Shown here one piece after another: positions 1 through 8,733 of a stretch of DNA of 14,801 nucleotides (the first letter of the stretch is position 1; the number at the start of each line of letters is the position of its first letter). Source of the DNA: Microcaldota archaeon (lineage in GTDB: Archaea > Micrarchaeota > Micrarchaeia > Micrarchaeales > Micrarchaeaceae); contig JAKBRJ010000017.1 of NCBI GenBank assembly GCA_021834785.1, positions 1-14,801 of the forward strand. Reading direction: 5' to 3'. Under the pieces are notes generated by a model. It saw nothing but the letters and a program-made list of their open reading frames with translations, ran no database searches and was not told the origin of the DNA. The position numbers and the translations under genes were made by a program.

Positions 1-25
1 ACCATTTCTAACACAAGAGAATGAT

Positions 26-3000
26 TTACGGTTGCGCATATTCGACGCCGCATGTTCCATCTGCGACTTCTGCTACCGTGCATTGACCGCTTCCAGAGTA
101 AAGATATCCTGTATTGCCATTTATTACATCGGGGGTTTGATTGAGCAGGCCGTTCAAGCCTGTGCTCAGCGGCCAATATGCTACTGGAGTTGCGCCGCTT
201 ACCGTATTGTTAAGGTATAAATCATGTATCTGTGCGGAAGATAATGCTATATTATAAATCTGTGCGTCAGCGATAGAACCGTTGAAGAACGATCCTCCGT
301 TGCCCCTACTACCTATATAAGCATAATTTCCAGATCCCTGCGCAAGCAGATTTCCACTTGCTGCTGTTTCTGCTACCTGTTTGCTATTTATCCACAAGCT
401 TAAGTCTGTGCCATTATATCTGCTTACGAGAAAATACCATTTGTTTTTTTGAATTGCATTTGCTGGAGATTGTGCTTCAGGCCAACATCCATTCGATGTA
501 CAAACCCAAGTTTCTGCTTCATTAGTGCCACTATCATTAACTGCAATTATTGGATTTACCTCGTTGTTTGAAGACGAATCAGCACCTAAAACTTCTTGTC
601 TAAAACCACAACAACTACCTGTGAAATGTTGTCCTGAATTCCAGTTTATCCAAACTGCCATCGTCGCAGTATCACTTGATAACAATAGAGAACCTGTATT
701 AGCCACTACAGAACTGCCACTTTGCCCATTAAAGCTTGCGACATCAGATATTCCTCCAAAAGGCAGTCCCAATGACGTTGTTTCGTTCATGAAGCCCTTT
801 CCTGCATAGGCAAGCGGTAACGGATTCAGGTACAATTTTTGCAGAGTTGAATTGCTGCACGCATTTATATTTGCACAGTTAAGTACTCCCTCTACGAGGT
901 TTGATGTAGGGTTATTTGAAAGACTGTTAAATGAAACAGCCGTCGGAACACCGTTGTTACCATTTCCGCTATAATCATTCGCGTTGCCATTGAGTGGATA
1001 CCACGCAACAAGATAAGTATAATTTATTGGTCCACCTACAATCCCGTTCATGTATAAGTTCTTTATTTCATTTGAATTCAGAGATTTATTGTATATCTGT
1101 ATATTTGAAATACTTCCATTATACATATAAATAGAATTTTGACGTATTTGTCCAAGTTCCAAACCAAATGGCAATGGTTCTACTATTCCTCCGCGCTGTA
1201 CATTTTTATCAGCATTAAGGCCATTGATATACCCATTTGCAAGCCACTCCTTTGCTGAAGCATTATACGAATAGGTAATCGTAAAAAAGGTCCACGTCCT
1301 AGGCTGCAAATTTCCAAAAACCATATCCTGGGTATAGCCTTGTCCAAGTATCCAAAAGTCTAAGGATCCGCTATCACTATAATATAAACCCCAACCATTA
1401 TTTCCATTGTCGGCATCAATGATGCCTCCTGGATTATTTGGTAGGAAAGCATTAGGTTTTATCCAACCTGAAACTGTGAAATTTAGGGTATTGGACGTTG
1501 GAAAATATAACCCTGTTTGTATCTTGCTAGTTTGCCCATTAAAAGCTGCTGCCTTTGCCAACGCTTGATTTGATGTATGTTGTGATAAAGGGTCCAAAGT
1601 GTAATTCGACAGCCCACCGTATATTACATTTGTAGGAACACCATTATTACCATTTCCGCTATAATCATTTGCGTTGCCATTGAGCGGATACCATGCTACT
1701 AATCCTGCATTGCTTTCAGGAATGCTCATAATTCCCTCTCGATAAAGTTGATTTATTTGTGAAGAAGATAAAGATGTGTTATAAACTTGAGTATTTGCTA
1801 TGTAACCGTTTAAATATGGGGCTGTAATTGATATTGTTCCATTGCCTAAATACAGGGGACTCGTACTGGTTGCGAGACTGGCCGCACTACTACCAGTTGC
1901 ATACTTACAAATTGAATCTACACATACATAAGCTGTGCCGCTTTTATTCAATCCTCCTGCAAGAAAAACCCATCTGTGTATAGGTATTTGCATATTTGAA
2001 TAAACTGGCGTAATCGGAAGTTGTCCATCCATTACTGCATTTCCAGAGGCATTTACTGAAAGTTCATATTGCGTATTTTTGCTTATAATACCTGCACCAT
2101 TACGGGTGTTTGAGGAATATGAATTTAAATATACCCATGCTACAACAGTAACTGCATTAGTAGGATTGAGTATATTCGTGTTAGCTATGGCGATTGCACT
2201 GCTCTGACCATTGAACTGTGCAACCTTCCTATTCAACAAATTTAATGAGGCTAAGCCATAATCAGATACTTGATTAACACTTCCCTGAGCCTGCCCTAAA
2301 TAGTCAGAAGTGTAGTTAGTAGCGAAATAATATCCGTTAGTGATTGCATTTTTCAAAGCAGACAACGAATACGATGCAAGGCCAGGCCCATTCAACAGTA
2401 TATGTGTATAATTTCTTGTATCATTTATTACAGTTGCATTTGTATACAAGAGATATGGCTTCAACGGCGTGGTTGTATTTGTAATATTTGTTATCAGCCC
2501 TCCCATATTGCATACGCTCTGGTTTATGTCTGCCGCATCCGGTGTAACAAGTATATAGTTTGCGTTCTCTACGCTTGATGATATGCCGCTGCACTTGGGT
2601 TCTCCAGATACATATGAAGGGGTGCCATATACAAACATGAAAGGCGATATGCTCCCTGCCTTTGCATATATGTTTCCTATGAGCTGCGCCTTAGGATATC
2701 CTGAATAAGGTATAAGCGTAGTGTTCATGCCTTCTTCAATGCTTAGAAGATCAGGCTTATATGCGACTGACACGCTAGTGTGTGCATATATTGGATATGT
2801 AGATACGCTGCCGCTCTGGTTTATGGATGCTAATGCAGTATAGCTTGCGCTTATGGCAAAAGCGCTATTTTGATATATCCTTAAGCTTCCGTTTGTTATA
2901 TTCAGTGCTATGTTCTGCGCTGATGCGGAGTTTTTCAACGATGCTATATATTTACTCATGGTCTCTCCCATTCTGGAGGACATGTTATAACCGTTTATGG

Positions 3001-3334
3001 TGCCATTTTGCATTAATGTTGACAATACAAAAGAGGTATTGTTGATGAAATAATCTTTTCTAAGGGGCGGGTTTCCTTCGTAATAAATTGCCGAATATAG
3101 CGCGTTATTCAATGAGGTGTGCATAAAATTTGATATGCTGCCGTTCAGGTTAGACACAAACGACCCTGAGTTAAGGCTTTGGGATGCCTGCGATGCTATA
3201 TTCGTATAATTTATGTTAAGAATCACATATGTAATGAGCTCGCCCAGCATGAGTACGAATAGCACTATGGTCAAAAGGGTCAGGAGTATGCCCTTTTTGC
3301 TTTTCTTCATCGCTTTATTCTTTTTCAATGCCAT
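26..3334 (-). CDS. Large membrane-anchored surface protein with three LamG-like domains
   Basis: This 1102-residue protein starts with a lysine-rich stretch (residues 1-14) and one hydrophobic helix (about 15-40), so it is probably anchored in the membrane with its bulk outside. Residues 41-360 form a region I do not recognise, with more than a dozen N-x-S/T sequons. Three laminin-G/concanavalin-like domains follow at about 370-532, 597-763 and 866-1042. Each contains an AxFNGQ entry, an AW or GW strand and an NGxIxNxQIYN exit strand ending in LYxxGI. The linker motif AWYPLNGN...NDYSGNGNNG occurs twice (546-568, 776-798) and a degenerate copy lies at 1052. All 12 cysteines fall in close pairs. 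It is the last gene of the operon and overlaps the upstream gene by 10 nt. The start is uncertain: neither M1 nor M9 (position 3310) has a clear ribosome binding site. LamG domains usually bind glycans or proteins, so adhesion is inferred. Confidence 0.85.
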   Translation of the reverse strand: MALKKNKAMKKSKKGILLTLLTIVLFVLMLGELITYVILNINYTNIASQASQSLNSGSFVSNLNGSISNFMHTSLNNALYSAIYYEGNPPLRKDYFINNTSFVLSTLMQNGTINGYNMSSRMGETMSKYIASLKNSASAQNIALNITNGSLRIYQNSAFAISASYTALASINQSGSVSTYPIYAHTSVSVAYKPDLLSIEEGMNTTLIPYSGYPKAQLIGNIYAKAGSISPFMFVYGTPSYVSGEPKCSGISSSVENANYILVTPDAADINQSVCNMGGLITNITNTTTPLKPYLLYTNATVINDTRNYTHILLNGPGLASYSLSALKNAITNGYYFATNYTSDYLGQAQGSVNQVSDYGLASLNLLNRKVAQFNGQSSAIAIANTNILNPTNAVTVVAWVYLNSYSSNTRNGAGIISKNTQYELSVNASGNAVMDGQLPITPVYSNMQIPIHRWVFLAGGLNKSGTAYVCVDSICKYATGSSAASLATSTSPLYLGNGTISITAPYLNGYIANTQVYNTSLSSSQINQLYREGIMSIPESNAGLVAWYPLNGNANDYSGNGNNGVPTNVIYGGLSNYTLDPLSQHTSNQALAKAAAFNGQTSKIQTGLYFPTSNTLNFTVSGWIKPNAFLPNNPGGIIDADNGNNGWGLYYSDSGSLDFWILGQGYTQDMVFGNLQPRTWTFFTITYSYNASAKEWLANGYINGLNADKNVQRGGIVEPLPFGLELGQIRQNSIYMYNGSISNIQIYNKSLNSNEIKNLYMNGIVGGPINYTYLVAWYPLNGNANDYSGNGNNGVPTAVSFNSLSNNPTSNLVEGVLNCANINACSNSTLQKLYLNPLPLAYAGKGFMNETTSLGLPFGGISDVASFNGQSGSSVVANTGSLLLSSDTATMAVWINWNSGQHFTGSCCGFRQEVLGADSSSNNEVNPIIAVNDSGTNEAETWVCTSNGCWPEAQSPANAIQKNKWYFLVSRYNGTDLSLWINSKQVAETAASGNLLAQGSGNYAYIGSRGNGGSFFNGSIADAQIYNIALSSAQIHDLYLNNTVSGATPVAYWPLSTGLNGLLNQTPDVINGNTGYLYSGSGQCTVAEVADGTCGVEYAQP
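941..1009 (-). repeat. Copy B of internal 69-nt coding repeat (LamG linker)
   Basis: Encodes residues 776-798 of the 1102-residue protein (VAWYPLNGN...NDYSG...). It is identical in amino acids to residues 546-568, exactly 690 nt away. By direct comparison the two DNA copies differ at 8 of 69 positions, all synonymous. Confidence 0.85.
1631..1699 (-). repeat. Copy A of internal 69-nt coding repeat (LamG linker)
   Basis: Encodes residues 546-568 of the 1102-residue protein, the partner of the copy at 941-1009. More diverged versions of the same motif lie near 3490-3540 and 4275-4325 in the 614-residue gene, and near 6400-6455 and 7435-7490 in the 935-residue gene. Confidence 0.85.
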
Positions 3335-5169
3335 GTAACAACACTTACGTTATATATACTGCTTTTATTCCCTACGCTTAAAAGCATTGGGCTGGATGAT
3401 TTGCTTACGAGATAGGCATCGCTTAAGCCTATCGGAGTGAAAGGTACCCTCTTATAAATTATATTGCTTGCAAAGCCTGCATTTCCATATCCAGAATAAT
3501 CATTCACGTTTCCCTCTAATGGCCACCATCCTATAAGTTTTGAATTGCTTATTGGCATCCCACCTATTCCGCTACTGTAAATCTTACTTATTTGTGAAGG
3601 AGATAAAGATGTATTGTAAAATTGAACATCTGCTATTGATCCGTTAAAATACCTTATTCCAGTATCCGAGCCTATATAAAAATCATTTGATGTGAGAGGC
3701 ACTGACGAAGTAGTATTTGGGGTCTGAACCCCATTTACGTAAAAAGAAGTAATGCCACTCTGATTCCTTGTCATTACGATATCATACCATCTGTTCGGGC
3801 TGCTAAAAGTATATCCTGTATTAATTGTTGTTACTCCAGAAAAAAGCCCAAACAGTTGTGATCCTGTACCAAGCCCGCCATTGCTAATGCCAAACCCATA
3901 GCCATTTCCAACTACGTTATTGTCCCACCCGTTCTCTACCGCAATTCCCAATTGGTCTAAATTTGCAGGGTTAATCCATGCTTCTACAGTCCAATTGATT
4001 ATAGAGTTAGTTATATGTTTATCTGTAGTGATAGAGCTGCTAATGCCATTAAAAGATGCAATGCCATATGAAGGCGCATACGTATCGTTTATGAATATGG
4101 CGCTTGTGCTGTTCACTCCTATGTTATGTGCTATAAAGTTTGCATATGTGCTTTCGTTATTCAAATAAAGCTCCGATAGTGTATACAATAGGCTTGAGTT
4201 ATCCGTTGCGTTATAATTCCCTATAGAAACATACGAAGTATTTACAAAATTTACACTGTGCTGGACTCCGTCGTAATTGTTTCCAGAATAGTCGTTTGCG
4301 TTTCCGTTCAATGGATACCATCCAACTAATCCAGAGCCACTTACAGGCACGCCTCCTATACCTTCATCGTATAGTTGGCTTACTTGGGAAGGCGATAAGG
4401 CAGTATTGTAAATTTGCAGATTGCTAACGTATCCGGGAAAATATGCATAGCACCCTGAATTTGGATTTGCACCTATCAACAATTCGCTGTTTGGACCAGT
4501 AGACAAAGTAGAACTATATGCGGTAGATCCTGCAGGGATGCCATTAATGTAAAAGTTTACGTAAGTCCCGTTATAACTAGCAGTTATATAATTCCAAACT
4601 CCATATGGTACTGGCAGACTGCTAAACATATTTGTCTGAACAGTCGGAGTAAATAATTCCAACATAACCGCATTTATCGATGTAGCCCATCCGCTGCCTC
4701 CGGAGACGCCGAATCTGAAAATTGCAGCACCCGGATAAGAAGTACTTGGAGGATTATAAATATTAGCAACGCTGACTTCACATTCAGAATTCGGAAATTC
4801 ATATATCCATGCAGACAGTGTTATGGCATTGTTCTTTGAGAACGTGCTGTTGAAATTAGTATCGGCAACCGATATATAATCTGCTGGTGTTTGTCCATGT
4901 TGGTTCAAGTACCCAAAAGTCGCATATGAACTTTTATATGCCGATTGCACAGGATTTGAGATTATTCCAGAAGATGAAACCTGCCCCAATTTGGTATTCA
5001 GCAGATTGGACAGCACTGTCGATGTATATGCGACAGGAGTCTGGTATGCCAATGGTTGCGTGAAGTGTACATATAGCAAAATGGAAATGGCTGCGCTTGC
5101 AACTATAAGGGAAAATACGGCATCGAGAGTAAATATGAAGCCCTTCATGTTCTTGTTTTTATTCATCAT
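3325..5169 (-). CDS. Pilin-like surface protein with two LamG-like domains
   Basis: This 614-residue protein begins MMNKNKNMKGFIFTLDAVFS, a short basic head followed by one hydrophobic helix (about 11-35). It resembles a type IV pilin or pseudopilin leader, with Asp six residues after the KG. Two concanavalin/LamG-like domains follow at about 100-270 and 370-534. Each is followed by a linker with GW[YW]PL (283-287, 547-551) and NDYSG. After the second linker there is no further LamG body: the protein ends in a distinct tail of about 45 residues with no glycine-rich strands. Only two cysteines are present (C130, C240). A GGTGAG ribosome binding site sits 8 nt before the ATG, inside the end of the upstream gene. 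The gap from that gene is 4 nt and the overlap into the next is 10 nt, so all are co-transcribed. An adhesin or structural role at the cell surface is inferred. Confidence 0.85.
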   Translation of the reverse strand: MMNKNKNMKGFIFTLDAVFSLIVASAAISILLYVHFTQPLAYQTPVAYTSTVLSNLLNTKLGQVSSSGIISNPVQSAYKSSYATFGYLNQHGQTPADYISVADTNFNSTFSKNNAITLSAWIYEFPNSECEVSVANIYNPPSTSYPGAAIFRFGVSGGSGWATSINAVMLELFTPTVQTNMFSSLPVPYGVWNYITASYNGTYVNFYINGIPAGSTAYSSTLSTGPNSELLIGANPNSGCYAYFPGYVSNLQIYNTALSPSQVSQLYDEGIGGVPVSGSGLVGWYPLNGNANDYSGNNYDGVQHSVNFVNTSYVSIGNYNATDNSSLLYTLSELYLNNESTYANFIAHNIGVNSTSAIFINDTYAPSYGIASFNGISSSITTDKHITNSIINWTVEAWINPANLDQLGIAVENGWDNNVVGNGYGFGISNGGLGTGSQLFGLFSGVTTINTGYTFSSPNRWYDIVMTRNQSGITSFYVNGVQTPNTTSSVPLTSNDFYIGSDTGIRYFNGSIADVQFYNTSLSPSQISKIYSSGIGGMPISNSKLIGWWPLEGNVNDYSGYGNAGFASNIIYKRVPFTPIGLSDAYLVSKSSSPMLLSVGNKSSIYNVSVVTWH

Positions 5170-5173
5170 ATCA

Positions 5174-5728
5174 CTAACTCACCGCTATGGGTTTGTTGGT
5201 CCATACGTCTATCTGTATGTTTACCGGCTGGTTGCCAAGTGTCCCTTGCTCTTTTGTTACAAAGGTAGTCAATGCGCTATATTTCGAGGGGTTGTGCCCA
5301 ATTGTCACATTTATGTTTTTCCCTGATATTATTATAAAATATGCATAGCCTATTCCTAGAGCCTGTTTAGTGGCTTCATAGCTATGATTTTCCATAGCCA
5401 TAAAGGTATAAAGCTTGTTTTGTGCTATGGCTGTAGTGCCCTGCCTATTTACCAGCCCTATGCTTACGCTGCCCCATGTGGAAGTATTAGTGGTATTAAC
5501 TAATGACTGCCAGTTGGACGGATATCCGGTTGACAATAAGGTATGTGCAAGCGTCTGTGCCTGCAATTCCATTACAGTACCTCCATTGCCATATGCGAGT
5601 GCAAGCTCACTGTTTATGTTGAACCAGGTATAAGCCAGTATCGTGAGCGAAACAGTAAAGATGACAATGGCGAATATTACGTCGAAGCTCCAGAACTGCC
5701 CTTTAAAGTTTCTTTTTGCTATCATCAT
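5174..5728 (-). CDS. Small pilin-like membrane protein
   Basis: This 184-residue protein has the head MMIAKRNFKGQFWSFDVIFA and a single hydrophobic helix (about 12-36), then an exterior domain without cysteines. The KGQFWSFD head parallels KGFIFTLD in the next gene and suggests a prepilin-type leader cut before Q11 or F12. The segment TGYPSNW near residue 67, followed by an IGL strand and a KL near 105, is a pattern I associate with archaeal pilin-like proteins; this is from memory. It lacks a LamG domain and could be a minor subunit that assembles with its large neighbours. The start overlaps the upstream stop as ATGA, and a GGTGG ribosome binding site lies just upstream, so initiation at M1 or at M2 (5725) is equally possible. 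The function is not established. Confidence 0.8.
   Translation of the reverse strand: MMIAKRNFKGQFWSFDVIFAIVIFTVSLTILAYTWFNINSELALAYGNGGTVMELQAQTLAHTLLSTGYPSNWQSLVNTTNTSTWGSVSIGLVNRQGTTAIAQNKLYTFMAMENHSYEATKQALGIGYAYFIIISGKNINVTIGHNPSKYSALTTFVTKEQGTLGNQPVNIQIDVWTNKPIAVS
5178..5183 (-). promoter_or_regulatory. Ribosome binding site of the 614-residue LamG gene
   Basis: Reads GGTGAG on the minus strand, 8 nt before the first of two tandem ATGs at 5169. It lies within the last codons of the preceding gene. It supports this start and separate re-initiation within the operon mRNA. Confidence 0.6.
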
Positions 5729-8532
5729 CCGCCACCAAATGGTATGCTATCTGTATGGTGCGCAGGCAATCCCTGTGCATAAAGCTGCTTTATCTGGGTT
5801 ATAGTCAACGCTGCATCATAAAGCTGGGTATTGCTAATCTCTCCTGTAAAATATGATCCACCACAACAATAATTTCCTCCAATTACAAAACTATATCCTA
5901 CTGTTGCATAGTCTGCAGGTGCTCCTAGCGTCCATGTTTGATTATTGCATATTCCATCATAGCACGCAGCAATCCAACTGGTTCCTGTCGGATTGTAATG
6001 GAAGACAGAGGTTACCATCACCCATGTATTGATAGGTATATCCGGCGATGAAACTGCTTGATTTCCTGCACCGCTTGCACAAGTGGGCGATGGAGAATTC
6101 CATTCTATTGTCTGTATAGCATATGTTGATGGACTGCTTCCAGCAGTAAGCCATAATCCTGACGTGCAGCCTGCCGTCTCCTGTATAAGCGATCTGCCTG
6201 TTCCAGCGGTTACCGGGGCGGTTTCTTTAATCCAGCTAACTATTGTCCAATTGCCTCCATCCCATGCATTGTTTATGGAGCTTGTTTGGGGTATATTAAT
6301 GCCGTTCTGATTGCCATTTATAAATGCGACATTATTATTGCTGATATTATCATAAGATATTTTGTCTATGAAGCTCACGTTATAATTCAATGTGCCATTG
6401 TTGTTGTTTCCGGAATAGTCATTTGCATTTCCATCCAAAGGCCACCACCCTAAAAGTCTGGAGTTGCCGATTGGTGTTGATGTTATGCCTTGTGAATATA
6501 AACCGTTTATCTGAGTTGGCGTCAAGAACGACGCGTACAATTGCACATTCGATATTGATCCATTGAAACTGTCATATCCACCTGCCTGCCAAGCATCATT
6601 ACCTATGTAGTATGGGATGGTTTGCAGCAAACCTAAACTAGGTGGCAATGTTCCAGAAGCAAACAGTTTGTTGTTCAAATAAACGTTTGTTGTGCCTGTG
6701 AATCCGTTGTATTGTGCAGTTATCATCTCCCACCTATCTTTTGGGAACTGGCTATTGCTTCCAGATGGCCATACCAGGTAATAATTGTTAATGTACAAGA
6801 CATTGCCGCTCCCCCATCCCTCAAGTTGGAACCCCTGTCCAGAAAAGGAATTCGGCAGGTCGCCGAATATGCCCTGCATATGGTTGCTTGTGGGTCCTTT
6901 GTAATATATCCATGCAGTAACCGTGAAAGTGCCATTCCTCTCTATGTTTTGCAGTGAGGAAGACGGTTTTATCGTTACAAATCCATTTTCTATGGCATTT
7001 GCAGAGGCTCCTGCGGTATCCCCTGGGAATTGGGCAGAAATGAAATTCGTGCCATTATTAGCTGCTGGGGTCCATTCTGGATTCGAAAAGCTACCGGTAT
7101 TCCCATTACCACTCAAGTCATATGCTTTATTGCCATAACCTATGTTAAGAGGCCACCATCCAACAAGGTTCTTAAATGTAGACAAATTTCCATTGAAAAG
7201 ATCAGTAGTCAACGTATCGGGCCCAATGCTTGAATTTGCAGTTACAAATAGCTTTTGAATTCCGCTTGCATTGGCATACTTTGTTATGAAGTTTTTGGTA
7301 CTGTTGCCCAATTGGCCATATGAAGAAACATATCCTACTGGTGCATTTGAAATATAGTTGCCCGAGGTGCCGAGTACCAACGAACTTATCTCTGCCACGC
7401 CCTGATAAGTTATGTTATATGGTGTTCCATAACTTCCATATCCTGAGTAATCATTTGTGTTCCCATCCAAAGGCCACCATCCTGCGAGATACGTTGCGTT
7501 TACCGGGCTGCTGCCTATCCCATTATTATACATTTGAAGAATCTGGTTTGCCGAAAGTGGTGCATTATAAATCTGAACGTTCGCAATTGTTCCATTAAAG
7601 CTCTCAGCTACGCCAACTCCTATCGGGCCAATGCCCAATATCCATGGTCCGATAGTGTTAAATGTTGTAGTGGCTGTTGGAGTCAAACTTTTACCATTTA
7701 TAAATAATGAAATATCCGTGGAATTAGCCCTTCCAACAATGAAGTACCATTTTCCAGGTATATACGGCGTAGCGCTTCGAATATCGGCAGCGTTATTGCA
7801 TGCACCGAATCCGAATCCAGATGAAGTTGTCGCCCATACCTGATAGCCGTTAGTGCAAGTACTGCCTGTGCTTGAAAGGATGTCCCAAGCTGATGGCGGA
7901 GTGAAATTTTTGAATCTGATCCACATAGCAATGGTAGTCTCAGACCCAACGTTCAATGCACTGCTGCTTCCTAGGTTGATCTGGCTATAGGTGCTGAAAT
8001 TTGCCGCTTTGGAATTCGCTATCTGCGACTGCTTCGGCACGCCTTCCAGGCTCAATATCGATGGAGGCACCTCATCAACATATATCTCGCCATTGACATT
8101 TGTCAGTTGGATTGTCCCTGTATATGTTGGAATGCTATAAAGATTTACCCCTCCGTATGAGCCGACAAGGGATCCGTTTATTATCAGGTTTCTTGAGTTA
8201 CTATATGATGTGCCTGAAATCAATGTCGTACCTATTGTAGAATTCGCAAGTATTGCCCCGTCGCTGCTCATATACAGGTAATAAGGCGAAACAGATGCAG
8301 TAACTGGCAGCTGGACTATTGCAGAATACCCATTTCCTGCTGTCAATGCCTGATTTATATAGCTTGATATATCCTCGGTTACGAGTTGCAGCGAAGCATA
8401 TTCTTGGCTTCCTAGCGTAGCAGCCCTTTGATTGGCTATTATGGCAAATATCACTAAGAATATAACAAGCACTATCGAATAGACTATTAAAAACTCAAGT
8501 GCTATCTGCGCCTTTTTGTTGCCTTCCTGCAT
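5725..8532 (-). CDS. LamG-domain protein with archaeal class III signal peptide
   Basis: This 935-residue protein is the first gene of the operon. Its head GNKKAQIALEFLIVYSIVLV is a typical archaeal class III signal peptide: basic residues, predicted prepilin-peptidase cleavage between A8 and Q9, glutamate at +5 (E13), then a hydrophobic helix to about residue 33. This predicts incorporation into, or anchoring by, a type IV pilus-like assembly. Residues 35-170 form an unrecognised exterior domain. Three LamG/concanavalin-like domains follow at about 175-337, 480-683 and 715-921, with WWPL linkers at 352, 459 and 696 and NDYSG or YDLSG motifs after them. The eight cysteines group as C226/C245, C789/C818, C857/C862 and C889/C890. 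It ends GGG-stop, and those glycine codons form the GGTGGCGG that serves as the next gene's ribosome binding site. A TATA-like element lies at 8561-8570. Glycan or surface binding is inferred from the fold. Confidence 0.87.
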   Translation of the reverse strand: MQEGNKKAQIALEFLIVYSIVLVIFLVIFAIIANQRAATLGSQEYASLQLVTEDISSYINQALTAGNGYSAIVQLPVTASVSPYYLYMSSDGAILANSTIGTTLISGTSYSNSRNLIINGSLVGSYGGVNLYSIPTYTGTIQLTNVNGEIYVDEVPPSILSLEGVPKQSQIANSKAANFSTYSQINLGSSSALNVGSETTIAMWIRFKNFTPPSAWDILSSTGSTCTNGYQVWATTSSGFGFGACNNAADIRSATPYIPGKWYFIVGRANSTDISLFINGKSLTPTATTTFNTIGPWILGIGPIGVGVAESFNGTIANVQIYNAPLSANQILQMYNNGIGSSPVNATYLAGWWPLDGNTNDYSGYGSYGTPYNITYQGVAEISSLVLGTSGNYISNAPVGYVSSYGQLGNSTKNFITKYANASGIQKLFVTANSSIGPDTLTTDLFNGNLSTFKNLVGWWPLNIGYGNKAYDLSGNGNTGSFSNPEWTPAANNGTNFISAQFPGDTAGASANAIENGFVTIKPSSSLQNIERNGTFTVTAWIYYKGPTSNHMQGIFGDLPNSFSGQGFQLEGWGSGNVLYINNYYLVWPSGSNSQFPKDRWEMITAQYNGFTGTTNVYLNNKLFASGTLPPSLGLLQTIPYYIGNDAWQAGGYDSFNGSISNVQLYASFLTPTQINGLYSQGITSTPIGNSRLLGWWPLDGNANDYSGNNNNGTLNYNVSFIDKISYDNISNNNVAFINGNQNGINIPQTSSINNAWDGGNWTIVSWIKETAPVTAGTGRSLIQETAGCTSGLWLTAGSSPSTYAIQTIEWNSPSPTCASGAGNQAVSSPDIPINTWVMVTSVFHYNPTGTSWIAACYDGICNNQTWTLGAPADYATVGYSFVIGGNYCCGGSYFTGEISNTQLYDAALTITQIKQLYAQGLPAHHTDSIPFGGG

Positions 8533-8560
8533 TATTATCCTATTAAGCTTGGCAAATAAT

Positions 8561-8570
8561 TATTAATAAA
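8561..8570 (-). promoter_or_regulatory. TATA-like promoter of the LamG/pilin operon
   Basis: On the minus strand this reads TTTATTAATA, preceded by a purine-rich AAAGGTAGA that could act as a BRE. The usual spacing of about 25 nt places the transcription start only a few nucleotides before the ATG at 8532, giving a very short leader. This is inferred from spacing and composition only. Confidence 0.4.
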
Positions 8571-8723
8571 TCTACCTTTATGCGATTCTGCAAAACAAGG
8601 CATATAAAATCAAAAATATCGATAACGCGAAATATGCTAGTGCTTAGTGCTTGAAAAGCTGAAATTGCTGCAGTACAAAGACAAAATCAATATTTATTAT
8701 ACCATGGTCCAAATACATTATAA

Positions 8724-8733
8724 TTTTTATAAT
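8724..8733 (+). promoter_or_regulatory. TATA-like promoter of the nucleotidyltransferase gene
   Basis: Reads TTTTTATAAT, about 26-35 nt before the ATG at 8759. This is the distance expected for a leaderless archaeal transcript, and no convincing ribosome binding site precedes the ATG. ATATTTATTATA near 8690-8702 is an alternative. Confidence 0.4.

Noticed and set aside
4991..5326. Plus-strand open frame of 111 residues crossing two minus-strand pilin-like genes.
   Set aside because: It is antisense to two genes with clear leaders and a ribosome binding site, and its translation shows no protein-like features.
26..8532. CRISPR-like or mobile-element reading of the repeated segments in the LamG genes.
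   Set aside because: The repeats are in-frame coding motifs with synonymous differences and irregular spacing, and there are no terminal inverted repeats or transposase.
8638..8651. Tandem TAGTGCT repeat in the divergent intergenic region.
   Set aside because: Two 7-nt units without symmetry or a link to a promoter element; easily chance.
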